A stretch of DNA of 45,007 bases from Legionellales bacterium (GTDB lineage Bacteria > Pseudomonadota > Gammaproteobacteria > UBA1113). Positions 42,975 to 45,007 of this stretch are shown piece after piece (position 1 is the first letter of the stretch; every line of letters starts with the position of its first letter). The position numbers were made by a program, and so were the translations under genes. The notes below the pieces were generated by a model. It searched no databases, was not told the origin of the DNA, and saw nothing but the letters and a program-made list of their open reading frames with translations. The stretch spans positions 1 to 45,007 of the forward strand of contig PAPY01000009.1 of assembly GCA_002709565.1 (NCBI GenBank), given 5' to 3'.

Positions 42975-44546
42975 TTAGCTGTTTACCATTACTGCGGAGC
43001 CAGAACGTCTAAGTTCAGGTGGCGGTGGTTCTGAAGGCATAGCCGCTTGCCAGTTATTACCCCTGCCTGCACCAATAGTCACGCGCGCTTCTCTCATAAA
43101 GCCATTACCACGCTGAGAAAACATCACTGTTTGGCTTGAACCACTGCTACGCAGTTGTGCGTGTCGCAAAGCCGTTGCCTTATCTTCCACCTGCATTTTT
43201 GCTTCAAAGCGCTCATTGAGACCAGCTACCACTTCTTTAGCGTTAACAGTCATGCGCACAAGTTTAGAGGTTGGGCTATCGACCCAAAAAGCATCTGCAT
43301 CACCGGGAGCTCCGTGGAACCGCACATCTGGGTAATCACGTTTATGGATGTCGCTAGCGGGACTATTAATGTCAGCCTGACCACGGGTTCTAACAATGCC
43401 AAAACTGATACCTGGGCCTTTGTCATTGGGTAACTGCTCAACATACTCGGCATGCTCCATACCAGGAATATACGTTGCAACACCAGCAATTATCTTCTCA
43501 GCTAGTTCTCGTTTTTCGTCGGCTGTAGCGCCGCCACTGAGGTATCGCTGTGATAACTCAGGCAATTCAATCCCGGTGCTTTGTTCAACATTGGTCACCG
43601 GTTCGTAGGTAATTTTGGCGTAACCATCATCGGTTAAACTCATGGCGCAATGTGGACCAAAGCAAAAGAATAGCGCGCCAGCCCCAGCAGACTGGCAATA
43701 CTCATAAACATCGTCAGGAACTTTGACTGTGACAAGGGCCTTTAAGCGATTGGTGCGGGTTTCATCTTGTTCCGCTTCAAAGCCTACCATCTTGTTGATT
43801 TTTTCGATGCCGTAATAAGTTGCATTAACAACGGCATCGCCATGTAAACTATGGGTGCGAATACGGCCGGCATTCTCTAAGGTGTAGCTAATCAAATAAC
43901 CTGGCTCACCTTCAGCCCGTTTTGCATCTACAACTTCTGCACCAGTAAACACCCTGATGTCGGGATTAATCGCGACCTCATCACGAATGGCTTCTTGTAA
44001 TTTAGGCCAATTGAGCGTTGGCTCAGCAGTGCGAATTGCTTTCTTAATCCGGTCATCGGTTACTAAATCTTGATACTGATCCGGGCTCAATTCACTGAAC
44101 AAGTCGTCAGGCTCGCCAAAAATCTTTTTTCTGGGGTCTTTAGCCACTAATTCGCGATAGTATTCACGGATTTGCCTAAAGGTATCTAGGATTCTGTCTT
44201 CGCTAAAAATTGAATTATTGACAATATAGTAGTGGGTGTTGCCAGCGATTTGTACACGCACGTCTCCTGAACGATGTAACGGAATGTCATCATTACTGAA
44301 TAACGTCATGCCAGGATATTCTTGTAACAACTCAATTGCGGTATCTAAGCATTTTTTCGCTGTTGCTGGATCAATATAGTGGAAACCCAAGCTGACACGC
44401 CAGGGTGTCGCATCACTGGTGCCTGAAAGCAATTGCTCATTCTTCTCAAGCAGTGTGACTTTGTAGCGCTTTGTCTTCGCTAATTCGAGGGCGACTTTAC
44501 AACCGCCAACGCCGCCCCCGATTACTATGACTTCTTCTTTAGCCAT
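42975..44546 (-). CDS. FAD-dependent oxidoreductase (DAO-type fold)
   Basis: A 523-residue flavoprotein. The Rossmann FAD site is VIVIGGGVGGCKVALELAK with Glu34 ending the second strand (VTLLEKN). The DAO-like substrate region has ATPWRVSLGFHYIDP, and later VNATYYGIEKIN and the C-terminal block with SPTSKLVRMTVNAKEV. The tail (about 455-523) is rich in Arg/Ser/Pro and Gly and looks disordered. The substrate is unknown. It is the upstream neighbour of the hybrid kinase, 21 nt apart on the same strand, so a redox signal to the PAS domain is conceivable (inference). Confidence 0.85.
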   Translation of the reverse strand: MAKEEVIVIGGGVGGCKVALELAKTKRYKVTLLEKNEQLLSGTSDATPWRVSLGFHYIDPATAKKCLDTAIELLQEYPGMTLFSNDDIPLHRSGDVRVQIAGNTHYYIVNNSIFSEDRILDTFRQIREYYRELVAKDPRKKIFGEPDDLFSELSPDQYQDLVTDDRIKKAIRTAEPTLNWPKLQEAIRDEVAINPDIRVFTGAEVVDAKRAEGEPGYLISYTLENAGRIRTHSLHGDAVVNATYYGIEKINKMVGFEAEQDETRTNRLKALVTVKVPDDVYEYCQSAGAGALFFCFGPHCAMSLTDDGYAKITYEPVTNVEQSTGIELPELSQRYLSGGATADEKRELAEKIIAGVATYIPGMEHAEYVEQLPNDKGPGISFGIVRTRGQADINSPASDIHKRDYPDVRFHGAPGDADAFWVDSPTSKLVRMTVNAKEVVAGLNERFEAKMQVEDKATALRHAQLRSSGSSQTVMFSQRGNGFMREARVTIGAGRGNNWQAAMPSEPPPPELRRSGSAVMVNS

Positions 44547-44880
44547 GCCCCATTACCCCGCTATGAGTAATCCTTGTATTGTCTCTAAATGCTACTGTGG
44601 AAAATGATTACAAACAGTTCACGCTATTTGCCCATTTTGCATAGCAGCAAAACGTATAGCAATGTAAGTATTTATAATTAGGTTCATCGCTTGATTCGCA
44701 CAGCTTGTGCGTTATTGTCTTTTTATAGGGCCTATTCTGCGCCTATTCAGATGAATTGCAAGTATTTTTTGATAAAAAGTGCGAGTTTTTTGTGAAAACT
44801 TGGGTTTTATTTGTAAAAACTGGGCGTTTGGTTAAAATGATTGCAGGGTTTTACGCTCTAAAGTAGATAATCGTACTTAA
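44547..44880. other. AT-rich leader of the oxidoreductase gene
   Basis: The left part is the minus-strand leader (GGGG ribosome site near 44561). The right part has A/T runs and a plus-strand TTGGTT...GATAAT-like arrangement leading toward the palindrome cluster. No coding frame with good composition is seen. Confidence 0.5.
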
Positions 44881-45007
44881 GAAGCAGCTTCTCTGTCTAA
44901 CTGCGCGCTGCTGAACCAGCAGCTCCCGGCTAAGCCGGAAAGCTGCTTTCCAAGTACTATCGCCTATGCGGCAAAGCCGCATCAACGGCGACCAAAGGGG
45001 GAAAATC
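44881..45007. repeat. Dense palindrome cluster at the right edge
   Basis: Within about 100 bp there are three inverted repeats: CCGGC-TAA-GCCGG nested in AGCAGCT/AGCTGCT (44918-44947), GGAAAGC-T-GCTTTCC (44937-44951) and TGCGGC-AAA-GCCGCA (44967-44981). Repeated GCAGC/GCTGC blocks allow alternative pairings. This may be a palindromic intergenic repeat or a structured RNA cut by the window edge. On the minus strand a frame of about 49 codons is also open to the edge. Confidence 0.5.

Noticed and set aside
44881-45007. rRNA 5S, tmRNA or RNase P RNA at the right edge
   Set aside because: The short arms and the ACTATCGCC stretch were compared from memory with these RNAs, and no extended match was found.

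Overview
The window reads as chromosome from a gammaproteobacterium, moderately AT-rich. The min operon, queC, mfd followed by a csiV-like gene, a FadE of the long membrane-anchored type and a tripartite RND pump all have gammaproteobacterial architecture. Several orphan exported or membrane proteins, a kinase-fold protein with a C-terminal membrane hairpin and decayed gene remnants recall Legionellales (Legionella, Coxiella, Aquicella or Berkiella relatives). That placement is inference; no rRNA or tRNA gene is visible to test it.

Layout. 1-7.4 kb: outer-membrane barrel, HAD nucleotidase, pyridoxal kinase, a small Cys-flanked membrane protein, and a methylcitrate-type operon (MFS carrier, prpC, prpD). 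A 47/48-bp direct repeat lies at both ends of this block. 7.4-9.6 kb: an Asn/Asp/Gly-rich lipoprotein and two small orphan genes with clear terminators. 9.7-14.7 kb: fadD, then minC-minD-minE, an exported orphan and queC. 14.7-22.8 kb: an accessory patch with a gene remnant, a pseudokinase-like membrane protein, a phytochelatin-synthase-like protein lacking two of its three catalytic residues, and the minus-strand fadE cluster to which the latter is translationally coupled. 22.8-28.2 kb: leucine dehydrogenase, E1 alpha, E1 beta and E2 of a branched-chain 2-oxoacid dehydrogenase, with a convergent HSD10-type dehydrogenase. 28.2-33.9 kb: RND efflux operon. 33.9-36.8 kb: an AT-rich SIR2-domain gene divergent from a DUF4143-type ATPase with an 18-bp perfect palindrome between them, then gene debris. 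36.8-41 kb: mfd and csiV-like. 41-45 kb: hybrid histidine kinase with a degenerate Hpt domain, an FAD oxidoreductase, and a dense cluster of palindromes at the right edge.

How it fits together. Much of the window burns fatty acids and branched-chain amino acids: FadD and FadE activate and oxidise acyl chains, leucine dehydrogenase and the BCKDH complex convert Leu/Ile/Val to branched acyl-CoAs, the HSD10-like enzyme fits isoleucine breakdown, and PrpC/PrpD would take up the resulting propionyl-CoA. The most unusual material is the tail-to-tail pair of probable pseudoenzymes at 15.0-17.3 kb, one of them wired into the fadE transcript, and the SIR2/ATPase/palindrome locus near 35 kb, which looks laterally acquired and possibly defensive.
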